Shown here: one piece after another, positions 6,159-13,173 of the stretch
Position numbering within the stretch: position 1 is the stretch's first letter
Layout of the letters: each line of letters begins with the position of its first letter
Source of the DNA: JAAFHB01 sp038240855
GTDB lineage: Bacteria > Bacteroidota > Bacteroidia > Bacteroidales > Prolixibacteraceae
Assembly (NCBI GenBank): GCA_038240855.1
Contig: JBBRGI010000025.1
Span: 1 to 20,988, forward strand
Reading direction: 5' to 3'
DNA length: 20,988 bases
Program-made: the position numbers and the translations under genes
The notes under the pieces: generated by a model
Databases searched by the model: none
The model's input: the letters and a program-made list of their open reading frames with translations, nothing else
What the model was told of the DNA's origin: nothing

Positions 6159-7232
6159 GTGAAAAGGATATTTACATTATTGAGTTTTGCCATTGTAATC
6201 AGTTGCCTTATTTCGGCTTGCGGGGGTGATGGAACTTCGTTGATGCAAAATGTCACCGGGAAACCGGGCGAAACGATTGTTGTCATGGAAAAGGGATATT
6301 GGGAAGGCAATATTGGAGATACCATTAAGCGATACCTTTCTCAGCCTCAACTGGGATTACCTCAGGAGGAGCCAATCCTTAGTGTGGCGAATGTACCGCC
6401 CGATGCTTTAAAAGCATTCGAAGCCACCCGAAATATTGTATTAACCCGGATTCTCCCTTCTGTTACCGAACCTTCAGTAACAATCCAGTACAATGTCTGG
6501 GCCAAGCCCCAGGTCGTAATTTCAGTTCAGGCTGCTGATGAAGCTGCTTTCGTGAAGATTTTTGCCGAAAAATCGGACCAGATTATCGGTGCCATTTTAA
6601 GAGCTGAAAAAATGAGGCTGATGTCAATGTATGCTCAGTCAAAATATAAAGAAGAGAAAATATCTGAAACATTGATCAAAAAGCACAAATTCAACCTTAA
6701 TATTCCTAAAGGATACGATATTGTTACCGATACTACCGATTTTGTCTGGATCAGGTACGAATCACCATTAACCAGCCAGGGGATATTGGCTTATTGGTAT
6801 CCATACGTGTCTGACAGTGCTTTTGTACCTGGCAATCTGCTGCAAAAACGGGACTCCTTTCTGCGGCATAATGTACCAGGAGCGCTCAGAGGTTCGTATA
6901 TGTCGACAGATAAGAGATTTATTACTTCGCGACCTTTTACGCACAACGGAAATTATTCGGTAGAGATACGCGGGTTATGGAGGGTCGAAGGTGACTTTAT
7001 GGGTGGTCCTTTCGTGAGTATTACAACACTGGATGCAGCCCGACAACGCGTTTTAACAGTCGAGGGGTATATTTACTCACCCAAATATACTAAACGTGAT
7101 TATCTGCGCCAGGTGGAAGCTATGATTTATTCGTTGAGTTTCCCCGATCAAAAATTAAATGATAAGATTAACGAGATGTACCAATTGGGAGAACCATTAC
7201 CCCAGGAAACTGACACACTGCCAACGAAATAA
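6159..7232 (+). CDS. DUF4837 family lipoprotein
   Basis: The 357-residue protein begins with a GTG, four bases after the tatA stop, and has a lipoprotein signal peptide with lipobox LISAC and lipidated cysteine at residue 21. The body (ETIVVMEKGYW near the N-terminus; FVWIRYESP and SVEIRGLWRVEGDFMGGPF later) fits DUF4837, a Bacteroidota family of unknown function. It presumably sits at the outer leaflet or periplasmic face of the envelope. Position directly behind tatA and downstream of dxr-rseP suggests an envelope role, but this is guilt by association. A terminator follows. Confidence 0.85.
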   Translation: MKRIFTLLSFAIVISCLISACGGDGTSLMQNVTGKPGETIVVMEKGYWEGNIGDTIKRYLSQPQLGLPQEEPILSVANVPPDALKAFEATRNIVLTRILPSVTEPSVTIQYNVWAKPQVVISVQAADEAAFVKIFAEKSDQIIGAILRAEKMRLMSMYAQSKYKEEKISETLIKKHKFNLNIPKGYDIVTDTTDFVWIRYESPLTSQGILAYWYPYVSDSAFVPGNLLQKRDSFLRHNVPGALRGSYMSTDKRFITSRPFTHNGNYSVEIRGLWRVEGDFMGGPFVSITTLDAARQRVLTVEGYIYSPKYTKRDYLRQVEAMIYSLSFPDQKLNDKINEMYQLGEPLPQETDTLPTK

Positions 7233-7265
7233 AAATAGAGCTGAGCATAGTTTTATAAACGGTTT

Positions 7266-7302
7266 AAACCGCTTTGCCTTAAATGACAGGGCGGTTTTTT
7301 TT
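7266..7302 (+). terminator. Rho-independent terminator after the DUF4837 gene
   Basis: AAACCGC (7266-7272) pairs with GCGGTTT (7291-7297), followed by a run of T to 7302. The 18-base loop contains a further CCT/AGG pairing. It lies 33 bases past the stop. Confidence 0.85.
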
Positions 7303-7385
7303 GCATTTAGTGTAACCCAATTTATTTATGCACGTCCTAAGCAATAGTTACAGTTTATTATCAATTCAATTAATCCCCAATAACT

Positions 7386-8099
7386 ATGAAAAATAAAAAA
7401 TCCTGCACTTTTCTGACTCTGTTGGTTATTGCACTGTTAGCTGGATCTTGCATAATTGGAATAAAAGGGAGTGGAAGAGTGGTTAAAAATGAAAGAATAG
7501 CCGAAACTTTCGAATCAATTGTGGTCAGTGCCGGACTAGAGGTAATTCTGTCGCAGGATTCCATTCTCAAGATAATTGTTGAGGCAGATGATAACCTGCA
7601 GGAAATTATCAAAACAGAAGTATCGAACGGTAAACTGAAAATTTTCCCCGAAGAGAGAATCAAATCAGCAGCAGCGAAAAGAATTTATGTTACATTCAAG
7701 GATATCAACTCGCTGAAGGCAAGCTCAGGCTCTGAAATAAAATCGGTTAGAGAACTCAGATTAAGCGCACTCCAGCTTTCAGCTTCGAGCGGAGCACGTG
7801 TAGAATTGGATTTGGCAGTCATTAAGCTTATGGTTGAAGGAAGCAGCGGCGGAGACATTACGCTGTCGGGATCGGCTGAAAGTCTTGACATCGACGGATC
7901 AAGCGGTGCAGTTATTAAGGCATCGGATCTGCCAGGTAAAACTTGCAATGCAGGTGCTTCATCGGGCGCGAATCTGAAGATTTTTGTTTCCGAAAAAATT
8001 AATGCGAAGGTAAGCAGTGGGGGAAATATAAAAGTCTCCGGAAATCCCAAAGAACGAAATGTTGAGAAATCGAGTGGTGGTAATCTTTCGTTCAATTAG
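7386..8099 (+). CDS. GIN domain (DUF2807) lipoprotein
   Basis: The 237-residue protein has a lipoprotein signal (LLAGSC, cysteine 22) and then the head GIN domain: FESIVVSAGLEVILSQ, a DNLQEIIKTEV segment, and a run of short beta repeats marked by SSG (at least seven, e.g. ASSGARVEL, GSSGGDITL, SSGGNIKV). Such repeats build a right-handed beta-helix-like stack. The family is abundant in Bacteroidota, where it is annotated as a putative adhesin head, but function is not established. It stands alone on the plus strand after a terminator, convergent with the TetR gene. No promoter box was found in the 83 bp ahead of it. Confidence 0.88.
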   Translation: MKNKKSCTFLTLLVIALLAGSCIIGIKGSGRVVKNERIAETFESIVVSAGLEVILSQDSILKIIVEADDNLQEIIKTEVSNGKLKIFPEERIKSAAAKRIYVTFKDINSLKASSGSEIKSVRELRLSALQLSASSGARVELDLAVIKLMVEGSSGGDITLSGSAESLDIDGSSGAVIKASDLPGKTCNAGASSGANLKIFVSEKINAKVSSGGNIKVSGNPKERNVEKSSGGNLSFN

Positions 8100-8149
8100 C
8101 GTTGAAAAACCAACATAAACCTGTAAATTAATCAGAGCCAATACGTTAA

Positions 8150-8752
8150 TCAATCTCTTTTCATAATACCATAACAAATAATCTTCACAATTGAATCAAC
8201 GCTTCGTCCTAGATCGGTCGAACGATATGGCCCGGCAGAAAGTGGCATTTCGAGACCTCTGATCGCAGTTGTAATTCCTATCGCGACAAGTGCGAAATCC
8301 TTAACAATAAATTTGCGCTGACGTGCCCCTTCAAGAAGGATTCTTTTCATCATACGTATCTCTTCCTGGTAATACTGCGATTTTATCTTATCAATAAACT
8401 CCACTGCGGCGGTGTCGTTTTCAATCGCATTATAAAAGTTGGCCAACTGTCTGTAAGTGGTAATCTTGGTCATTACATAGTCCCGTAGTTTTTCTGCAGG
8501 ATCGATATCTTTCTGCAGAACTTTTGACAGTTCCGCACGGAGTGTATCTGCCTCCTTCTGAATAACCTCCTGAAAAAGATCCTCTTTACTGTCGAAATAA
8601 TAATAAAGCGAACTTTTGCCCTTTCTTACGGCATTGGCAATATCATCAAGAGTAGTTTTCTTATAACCGAATTTGCTGAAAATTTCCTGTGCAATCTTAA
8701 GAATGTTTTCACGTACAGCGTCCCTTTTAATGGTACTATTCTCGATATTCAT
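8150..8752 (-). CDS. TetR/AcrR family transcriptional regulator
   Basis: The protein has a TetR N-terminal DNA-binding domain: ILKIAQEIFSKFGYKKTTL, DIANAVRKGKSSLYYYF, then SKEDLF, with the HTH at about residues 32-55. The C-terminal ligand-binding half is not assignable to a known inducer. I chose the ATG at 8752 (200 residues, MNIENSTIKRD) over the ATG at 8791. The -7 box at 8786-8779 lies between them, so the upstream ATG would not be on the transcript. TetR proteins usually repress neighbouring genes or themselves; possible targets are the convergent GIN lipoprotein or the downstream DCC gene, but nothing in the sequence decides. Confidence 0.88.
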   Translation of the reverse strand: MNIENSTIKRDAVRENILKIAQEIFSKFGYKKTTLDDIANAVRKGKSSLYYYFDSKEDLFQEVIQKEADTLRAELSKVLQKDIDPAEKLRDYVMTKITTYRQLANFYNAIENDTAAVEFIDKIKSQYYQEEIRMMKRILLEGARQRKFIVKDFALVAIGITTAIRGLEMPLSAGPYRSTDLGRSVDSIVKIICYGIMKRD

Positions 8753-8778
8753 AATATAATGTTGATAAAACTGTTGGC

Positions 8779-8786
8779 CAAATATA
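8779..8786 (-). promoter_or_regulatory. -7 promoter box of the TetR gene
   Basis: On the minus strand TATATTTG fits TAnnTTTG and sits 27 bp before the ATG at 8752; a TTTC about 19 bp upstream could serve as a degenerate -33 box. It decides the start of the gene. Confidence 0.5.
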
Positions 8787-8926
8787 GCCATTTTTAGTCA
8801 GTTATGAAATATGCATCCGACTCCGGACTTTAAAGGTATAGTATTGATTTGATAAATAAAACCAAAACCAATCTTAATTGGAATCAGCAGCTGATTTTAC
8901 CAAAAAGAATTACTCCCCGAAAGCAT

Positions 8927-9334
8927 CTATTCCAGGAATCTTCCCTTATTTTCGGCAGAGGGAATCATACAGGATTCTCTTTTCCCAAAATACTTGTATC
9001 GTCGCGCTGCGACAAAGTTATATACCCGGTCACGTACAAAACGTGGAATTATGATAAAACCATAGAATAATGGCCAGGCCCCGTCCAGATTGCGCATGAT
9101 CCTTAATACAGCGGTTGATTTGCTATAAAATTTATTTTCACTGATGTAAACAAGGGTATTAATTTCCCGGGAAGTAAAACTGATTTGTACAAGGAGTTGC
9201 TGACCAACTTCACTCTGCAGTGATGCGAATCTGAAAATCGACTTTTTGTCACGACGAATGATAAATTGCACCGTTTTGTTGCAGAGGTTGCATACCCCGT
9301 CGAATAAAACAATATTTGGCTCTTTGTTATTCAC
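8927..9334 (-). CDS. DCC (DUF393) family thiol-disulfide oxidoreductase-like protein
   Basis: The family motif is plain: VLFDGVCNLCN, the DxxCxxC signature near the N-terminus, followed by VQFIIRRDKKSIFRFASLQS and STAVLRIMRNLDGAWPL. About 135 residues, as usual. The DCC family is predicted to have a thioredoxin-like fold, but its substrates are not known. No ATG is available: candidates are GTG at 9334, giving MNNKEPNIVLFDG, and TTG at 9343. I prefer GTG because a weak -7-like word, CAATTTTG, overlaps the TTG. It lies downstream of the terminator at 9411-9476 and so is probably its own unit. Confidence 0.85.
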   Translation of the reverse strand: MNNKEPNIVLFDGVCNLCNKTVQFIIRRDKKSIFRFASLQSEVGQQLLVQISFTSREINTLVYISENKFYSKSTAVLRIMRNLDGAWPLFYGFIIIPRFVRDRVYNFVAARRYKYFGKRESCMIPSAENKGRFLE

Positions 9335-9410
9335 CTGGTTCAAAATTGTAAACTCTGACAGGAAACAAAATCCTGCCAGAGGTCATTGATTATATATGAA
9401 CGATTAGGGT

Positions 9411-9476
9411 CCAAAAAAAACGTTCCCGGGAATTTCACCAAACCCGGTAATGGGTTTTGGCTTCCGGCAGGGAACG
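9411..9476 (-). terminator. Long branched-looking hairpin with T run, terminator of the LytTR operon
   Basis: CGTTCCC (9421-9427) pairs with GGGAACG (9470-9476), GGAA (9429-9432) with TTCC (9462-9465), and CCAAACCC (9438-9445) with GGGTTTTGG (9452-9460, one bulge). On the minus strand the structure is followed by eight T residues (9420-9413). It therefore fits a terminator for transcripts from 9636 and beyond, about 160 bases past the stop. Confidence 0.8.
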
Positions 9477-9635
9477 AGGTTCTGATAAGCCAACAGAACA
9501 ATGTACAATTTTAAAACTGTTACAAATGTGAATAAAAAAAGTAATTCCTTATTGCCTTTTTAACAATATTTGTAAACAACTTGGCAGATGTTATTGTTTA
9601 TCCAATACTCGTATGGTTTTTGGCAACAGGTGTAT

Positions 9636-10385
9636 TCAGTTTGTTTTGAGGAAGTCCATAAAACCCGCATATTTTCGTTCAGAAATTTTAAGTTGTGTCT
9701 TTTCAGTCAGAATATTATGGTTCAAAACGCATATTCTCTTTTGATATTTAATATGATCGATAAAATTGCAGTTTACAATAAAGGCATCATGAATTCTGAA
9801 AAAGAGATTTTTGGGAAGCGTTTCTTCAATTTTTTTCAAATGGGTTGGGATCAGCTTATGGTCCGATGTGTTCTGATCCATATAAATCCGGGTGTATGCC
9901 CCATCTGCCTCACAATAAATTATCTTTTCGGGCGAAAGAAAATGTATCTCATCATTACTTTTGATTAGTATTTTACCGCCTTTCTGGGCGACAAAAGCCC
10001 CGTAAACCGCAAGATTATCTTTGCTTACGATACGGCTAAGGGCTCTGTTTACAGCCCGCTTCAGATCCTCAGGGTGGATTGGCTTTAAAAGGTAGTCAAC
10101 CGCATTTAATCTGAAGCCTTTTAATGCAAATTCGTCATGGGCAGTAATAAATATGATATGCTGACCCGGATTTTCAAGACGATCGAAGAGTGCGAATGCA
10201 TCCATATCTCCCAGTTCAATATCCGAAAATATGAGATCGTATTGTAATGCAGGCAAAACCTCGATTGCCTTTACACCAGAATCAACAATTGCAATAATAT
10301 TTATTTCGGGACAATACTCTTTAACCATCATCTCAAGACTGATTCCCAGTAATGGCTCATCTTCGATAATTACGGCATTAATCAT
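9636..10385 (-). CDS. LytTR family response regulator (second of the cluster)
   Basis: The 249-residue protein has a receiver domain at about 1-120, with acidic residues E8-D9, phospho-acceptor D55 (IFSDIEL), the conserved threonine in FITAHDE and lysine in YLLKPI. A LytTR DNA-binding domain follows at about 145-245, with FLSPEKIIYCEADGAYTRIY and RIHDAFIVN. It acts as a phosphorylation-controlled transcription factor. It lies 68 bp downstream of the other LytTR regulator, with a possible internal promoter in the gap, so it may be made both with and without the upstream kinase. Its partner kinase is not certain: only one kinase is in the cluster. Confidence 0.93.
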   Translation of the reverse strand: MINAVIIEDEPLLGISLEMMVKEYCPEINIIAIVDSGVKAIEVLPALQYDLIFSDIELGDMDAFALFDRLENPGQHIIFITAHDEFALKGFRLNAVDYLLKPIHPEDLKRAVNRALSRIVSKDNLAVYGAFVAQKGGKILIKSNDEIHFLSPEKIIYCEADGAYTRIYMDQNTSDHKLIPTHLKKIEETLPKNLFFRIHDAFIVNCNFIDHIKYQKRICVLNHNILTEKTQLKISERKYAGFMDFLKTN

Positions 10386-10416
10386 TTTCCCTTTTATTTA
10401 TATAATTTTTTCCTTT

Positions 10417-10446
10417 CAAAGTTAATAATTCCGAAAGACATATAAA
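10417..10446 (-). promoter_or_regulatory. Possible internal promoter for the second LytTR regulator
   Basis: On the minus strand TAACTTTG (10424-10417) fits TAnnTTTG, with TTTA (10446-10443) 18 bp upstream as a weak -33 box. It lies in the 68-bp gap, 31 bp before the ATG at 10385. Confidence 0.4.
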
Positions 10447-10453
10447 TAAAAAC

Positions 10454-11203
10454 TTAGATATTTAATTTCTCTTTTAAGTTGGCATAGCCTGTTTTACTCA
10501 CTTTTAGTTTTACTCCCTGCCTGGTCATTATTATCCAGGAATCCTTTTCATATTGCTGTATTTCTGCTAAAAATTCCAGGTTTAACAGGTAAGACCGGTG
10601 AATCCTGACAAAATGATTCTCATCGAGATGCTGCTCGAAATATTTCATCGTCTTCTGTTTCATAAAATGACCTTCCTTACAGTAGATCATTACAAAATCG
10701 TCCTGTGATTCAATGTAATAAATTGATTCGACAGGGATTACCTGTATTTTTCTACCCATTCTGACTACAACCCGGTTCAACAGGCCTGATTCTTTATCAT
10801 GCGCTTCGAGCAGTTGGCTGATCTCGGGTTGAATTGTCTTATTTTTGAGCTTTTCAACAACTTTGTCCAGGGCGCCTGCCAGTCTTTCGAAAGAATACGG
10901 TTTAAGAAGGTAGTCGATGGCATTTGTTTCAAAAGCCCGGATCGCATACTGGTCATATGCTGTAGAGAATATGATAGCCGGAGGATCTTCTATCAACTCC
11001 AGCATTTCGAAACCGGTAATTTTAGGCATCTGAATATCCAAAAAAACCAGGTCAGGCTTCAATTCCTGAATTGCCAGCACACCTTCGAACCCATTCGCAC
11101 ACTCGCCCATAATCTCAATGCGATCATCTTTTCGCAAGTAAACCCGAAGCAGGTCGCGTGCAAGCGATTCATCGTCGATAATCAGTGTTTTTATTTTACT
11201 CAT
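10454..11203 (-). CDS. LytTR family response regulator (first, paired with LytS-type kinase)
   Basis: The 249-residue regulator has a receiver domain with D10-D11, phospho-acceptor D56 (LVFLDIQMP), the conserved serine/threonine in FSTAYDQ and lysine in YLLKPY. A LytTR domain covers about 145-245 (VIPVESIYYIESQDDFVMIY; FVRIHRSYLLN). Its start lies 30 bp after the kinase stop, so the two are almost certainly cotranscribed as a two-component pair. LytTR regulators often bind paired direct repeats upstream of envelope or exopolysaccharide genes; no such site was assigned here. Confidence 0.94.
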   Translation of the reverse strand: MSKIKTLIIDDESLARDLLRVYLRKDDRIEIMGECANGFEGVLAIQELKPDLVFLDIQMPKITGFEMLELIEDPPAIIFSTAYDQYAIRAFETNAIDYLLKPYSFERLAGALDKVVEKLKNKTIQPEISQLLEAHDKESGLLNRVVVRMGRKIQVIPVESIYYIESQDDFVMIYCKEGHFMKQKTMKYFEQHLDENHFVRIHRSYLLNLEFLAEIQQYEKDSWIIMTRQGVKLKVSKTGYANLKEKLNI

Positions 11204-11233
11204 ATAATATTAAGGTATTTAACGATTGATTAT

Positions 11234-12295
11234 TTAATAGATATTTCCCATGACATCCGGGATATCGATTACTACTGAAAACCGGTTTTGTTTTCGTTCA
11301 GTGGTAAGAAGTCTGGAACTGCCGTACAGCAGACGCAGCCGGCTATTTATATTTACCAGTCCAATCCCTTCCCCCTTAGCCGGTATCGATTCCACGTCAA
11401 AATCATTAATTACCCTGATTTCCATACTTTTGGGTAATTTTTTGACCTCCAAAATTATAGCCGATGGTACGGATGATTCATAAACACCATATTTAATCGC
11501 ATTTTCAAAAATCGGCTGAAGTATCAGGTTGGGAATCAGACGATGATAACATGCTTTATCAACATCAAACCTGTACTGCAGATTATTTCCAAACCTTATT
11601 TTTTCTATCTGTAAATACAACTCTATATTTCGTAACTCTACCTCAAGGGTAACCATGTCGTCTTTTGGATTCCTAAGCGAATACCGCATAAACTCAGACA
11701 AGGCTATAACCATTTCGTGTGCCTTTTCGGGATTGGATAAGGTGAGGGAGGCGACAGAATTAAGACTGTTAAACAAGAAGTGGGGATTAATCTGGAATTT
11801 TAAAGCACTCAGTTGCGCTTTACGGACCTGGTCCTGCCATTCTGCTTCCTTTAATTGTTTTTCGAGATTATGCTGACTATAAACGTAAATATAATAAATA
11901 AAAACAAGGAGCGCGTAAAATATTAAACCTCCGATAACACGTTCAGCGATGAGGCCGTTTAAATAATGATCATAAGAGGAGCTGTTGATCAGCGTTTTGG
12001 CAATTATACCGGAGGCCAGTATCCACAACGATGTAAAAACTATCGCTGCCGCAATATGGCTTCCAAAAATCTGAACGGCTGTACTTTTTTCAGGATCATT
12101 ATATCTTACAACGTACCAGATAGCTACCCCAAAAATTCCGAGCACCAGGGCGAAGGTTAAACCATCTGTCAAGGCAAAGGAAACAGGCAGTATTTGATAA
12201 TAAATATTAAATACTGCCTGGATAATTCCGATGGTAACAGAGAATAACCAATATAGCAGACCCGATATTCTGTTCGTAGTTACAGGATGCTCCAT
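11234..12295 (-). CDS. LytS/YehU-type sensor histidine kinase
   Basis: The 353-residue protein has four predicted membrane segments (about 12-32, 40-62, 78-100, 119-139), a short coiled linker (LEKQLKEAEWQ), and the His_kinase domain of the LytS family. Its phospho-acceptor is H172 in QINPHFLFNSLNS. An HATPase domain follows with the N box ILQPIFENAIKYG and the G box GEGIGLVN. There is almost no periplasmic domain, so it likely senses within the membrane or through a membrane partner. The LiaF-like gene ends nine bases upstream, which makes that protein the obvious candidate partner; the LytTR regulator follows 30 bp downstream. Confidence 0.93.
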   Translation of the reverse strand: MEHPVTTNRISGLLYWLFSVTIGIIQAVFNIYYQILPVSFALTDGLTFALVLGIFGVAIWYVVRYNDPEKSTAVQIFGSHIAAAIVFTSLWILASGIIAKTLINSSSYDHYLNGLIAERVIGGLIFYALLVFIYYIYVYSQHNLEKQLKEAEWQDQVRKAQLSALKFQINPHFLFNSLNSVASLTLSNPEKAHEMVIALSEFMRYSLRNPKDDMVTLEVELRNIELYLQIEKIRFGNNLQYRFDVDKACYHRLIPNLILQPIFENAIKYGVYESSVPSAIILEVKKLPKSMEIRVINDFDVESIPAKGEGIGLVNINSRLRLLYGSSRLLTTERKQNRFSVVIDIPDVMGNIY

Positions 12296-12304
12296 ATCGA
12301 TGTA

Positions 12305-13051
12305 TTATGGCATGGTAGTAAGTTCACCTCCGCCAAAAATACAGGTTCCCTTGATCAGAACAATTTTCCCTGAAGTGGTTCTCGAAATAACTGATGCACT
12401 TCTTTTATCATCGAATCCTCCGAAAATTGGAAGAATTTCAATTTTAACATTCCAATCTTCAGGCACAATAATTTTAGTGCCGCCAAAAATATTTGCCACA
12501 TCGATGATGCAACCCGGTGCTGGTTTTGCATAAAGCAGGTTAATCTTTGACCCACCAAAGATTGATGTAATTTTTCCGCCCATAAAATTGTCGCTAACAA
12601 CTGAAAGTGTCCTGCCTCCGAAAATTGCAGTTTCATCGATATAATCGGTTGAGCGTCCGTAATTCGCGCCAAAATAATCTTGTTTGTTTGGTGAGCGTCT
12701 CCATTGCATTATAAAAGATATACCCACAAGAATAATTATGGCAGGCCAGAAATTCTCCCTGAAGTTATCGGGAAAATCAATTAAAAAGAAGAGGCCAATA
12801 GCAATAAGAAATGTAGCTGCAGTGTAGGATCCCCGGACCAGATTGAAAAGCCCGATAACAATGAGCAACATTTGCCAGCTAATCAAATACCTTGAAAACT
12901 GATAGTCAAGCCACCCAAAGTTCCGGGCAATCAGAACAACTCCAATTACTACGAATATAATACCCAAAAATGTTCTGGAATCGTAGTTTCCGCTTTTGTG
13001 CCGGACAGAAGATAAATCATTTTGTTCCGGTGGATCGTCGTACTTAATCAT
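12305..13051 (-). CDS. LiaF-like membrane protein (DUF5668-type N-terminus, IFGG-repeat C-terminus)
   Basis: The 248-residue protein has a polar N-terminus, three to four membrane segments between about 28 and 117 (the DUF5668/LiaI-LiaF type region), and a soluble C-terminus built on five IFGG motifs at residues 143, 164, 188, 209 and 238. The latter matches the C-terminal domain of LiaF, an inhibitor of the LiaRS envelope-stress system in Firmicutes. Here it is the first gene of an operon with a LytS-type kinase nine bases downstream. By analogy it may hold the kinase inactive until the membrane is damaged; this is inference. The start follows a -7 box by 47 bp. Confidence 0.88.
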   Translation of the reverse strand: MIKYDDPPEQNDLSSVRHKSGNYDSRTFLGIIFVVIGVVLIARNFGWLDYQFSRYLISWQMLLIVIGLFNLVRGSYTAATFLIAIGLFFLIDFPDNFRENFWPAIIILVGISFIMQWRRSPNKQDYFGANYGRSTDYIDETAIFGGRTLSVVSDNFMGGKITSIFGGSKINLLYAKPAPGCIIDVANIFGGTKIIVPEDWNVKIEILPIFGGFDDKRSASVISRTTSGKIVLIKGTCIFGGGELTTMP

Positions 13052-13097
13052 TGTGTTTTTTTTTAGTTGTTAATAGGGAACTGATAATAAACGTACA

Positions 13098-13105
13098 CAA
13101 ATCTA
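13098..13105 (-). promoter_or_regulatory. -7 promoter box of the LiaF-LytS-LytTR operon
   Basis: On the minus strand TAGATTTG fits TAnnTTTG, 46 bp ahead of the ATG at 13051. A TTTTG lies 25 bp upstream, longer than the usual spacing. Confidence 0.45.
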
Positions 13106-13173
13106 ATCCGGAAGTAAGCCGAAAAAAACTCAAAATCGGCCAGTGCCGGTAAAATACCGGTAAAGAGCACCAA

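Noticed and set aside
7685..8095. 136-residue minus-strand frame inside the GIN gene
   Set aside because: Antisense to the SSG repeats, which give regular serine- and proline-rich shadow sequence.
8849..9070. 73-residue plus-strand open frame between TetR and DCC genes
   Set aside because: Most of it overlaps the DCC gene in antisense; no recognisable domain. I see nothing coding in 8792-8926.
9588..9968. 126-residue plus-strand open frame near the second LytTR regulator
   Set aside because: Mainly antisense to the LytTR domain; no family match recognised.
10799..11278. 159-residue plus-strand open frame antisense to the first LytTR regulator
   Set aside because: Lies wholly over a well-supported gene and its leader, with shadow-like composition.
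12330..12630. IFGG-encoding repeats considered as a DNA-level tandem repeat or CRISPR-like array
   Set aside because: The repeats are only four codons long with different codons and uneven spacing (21-29 residues); they are protein repeats.
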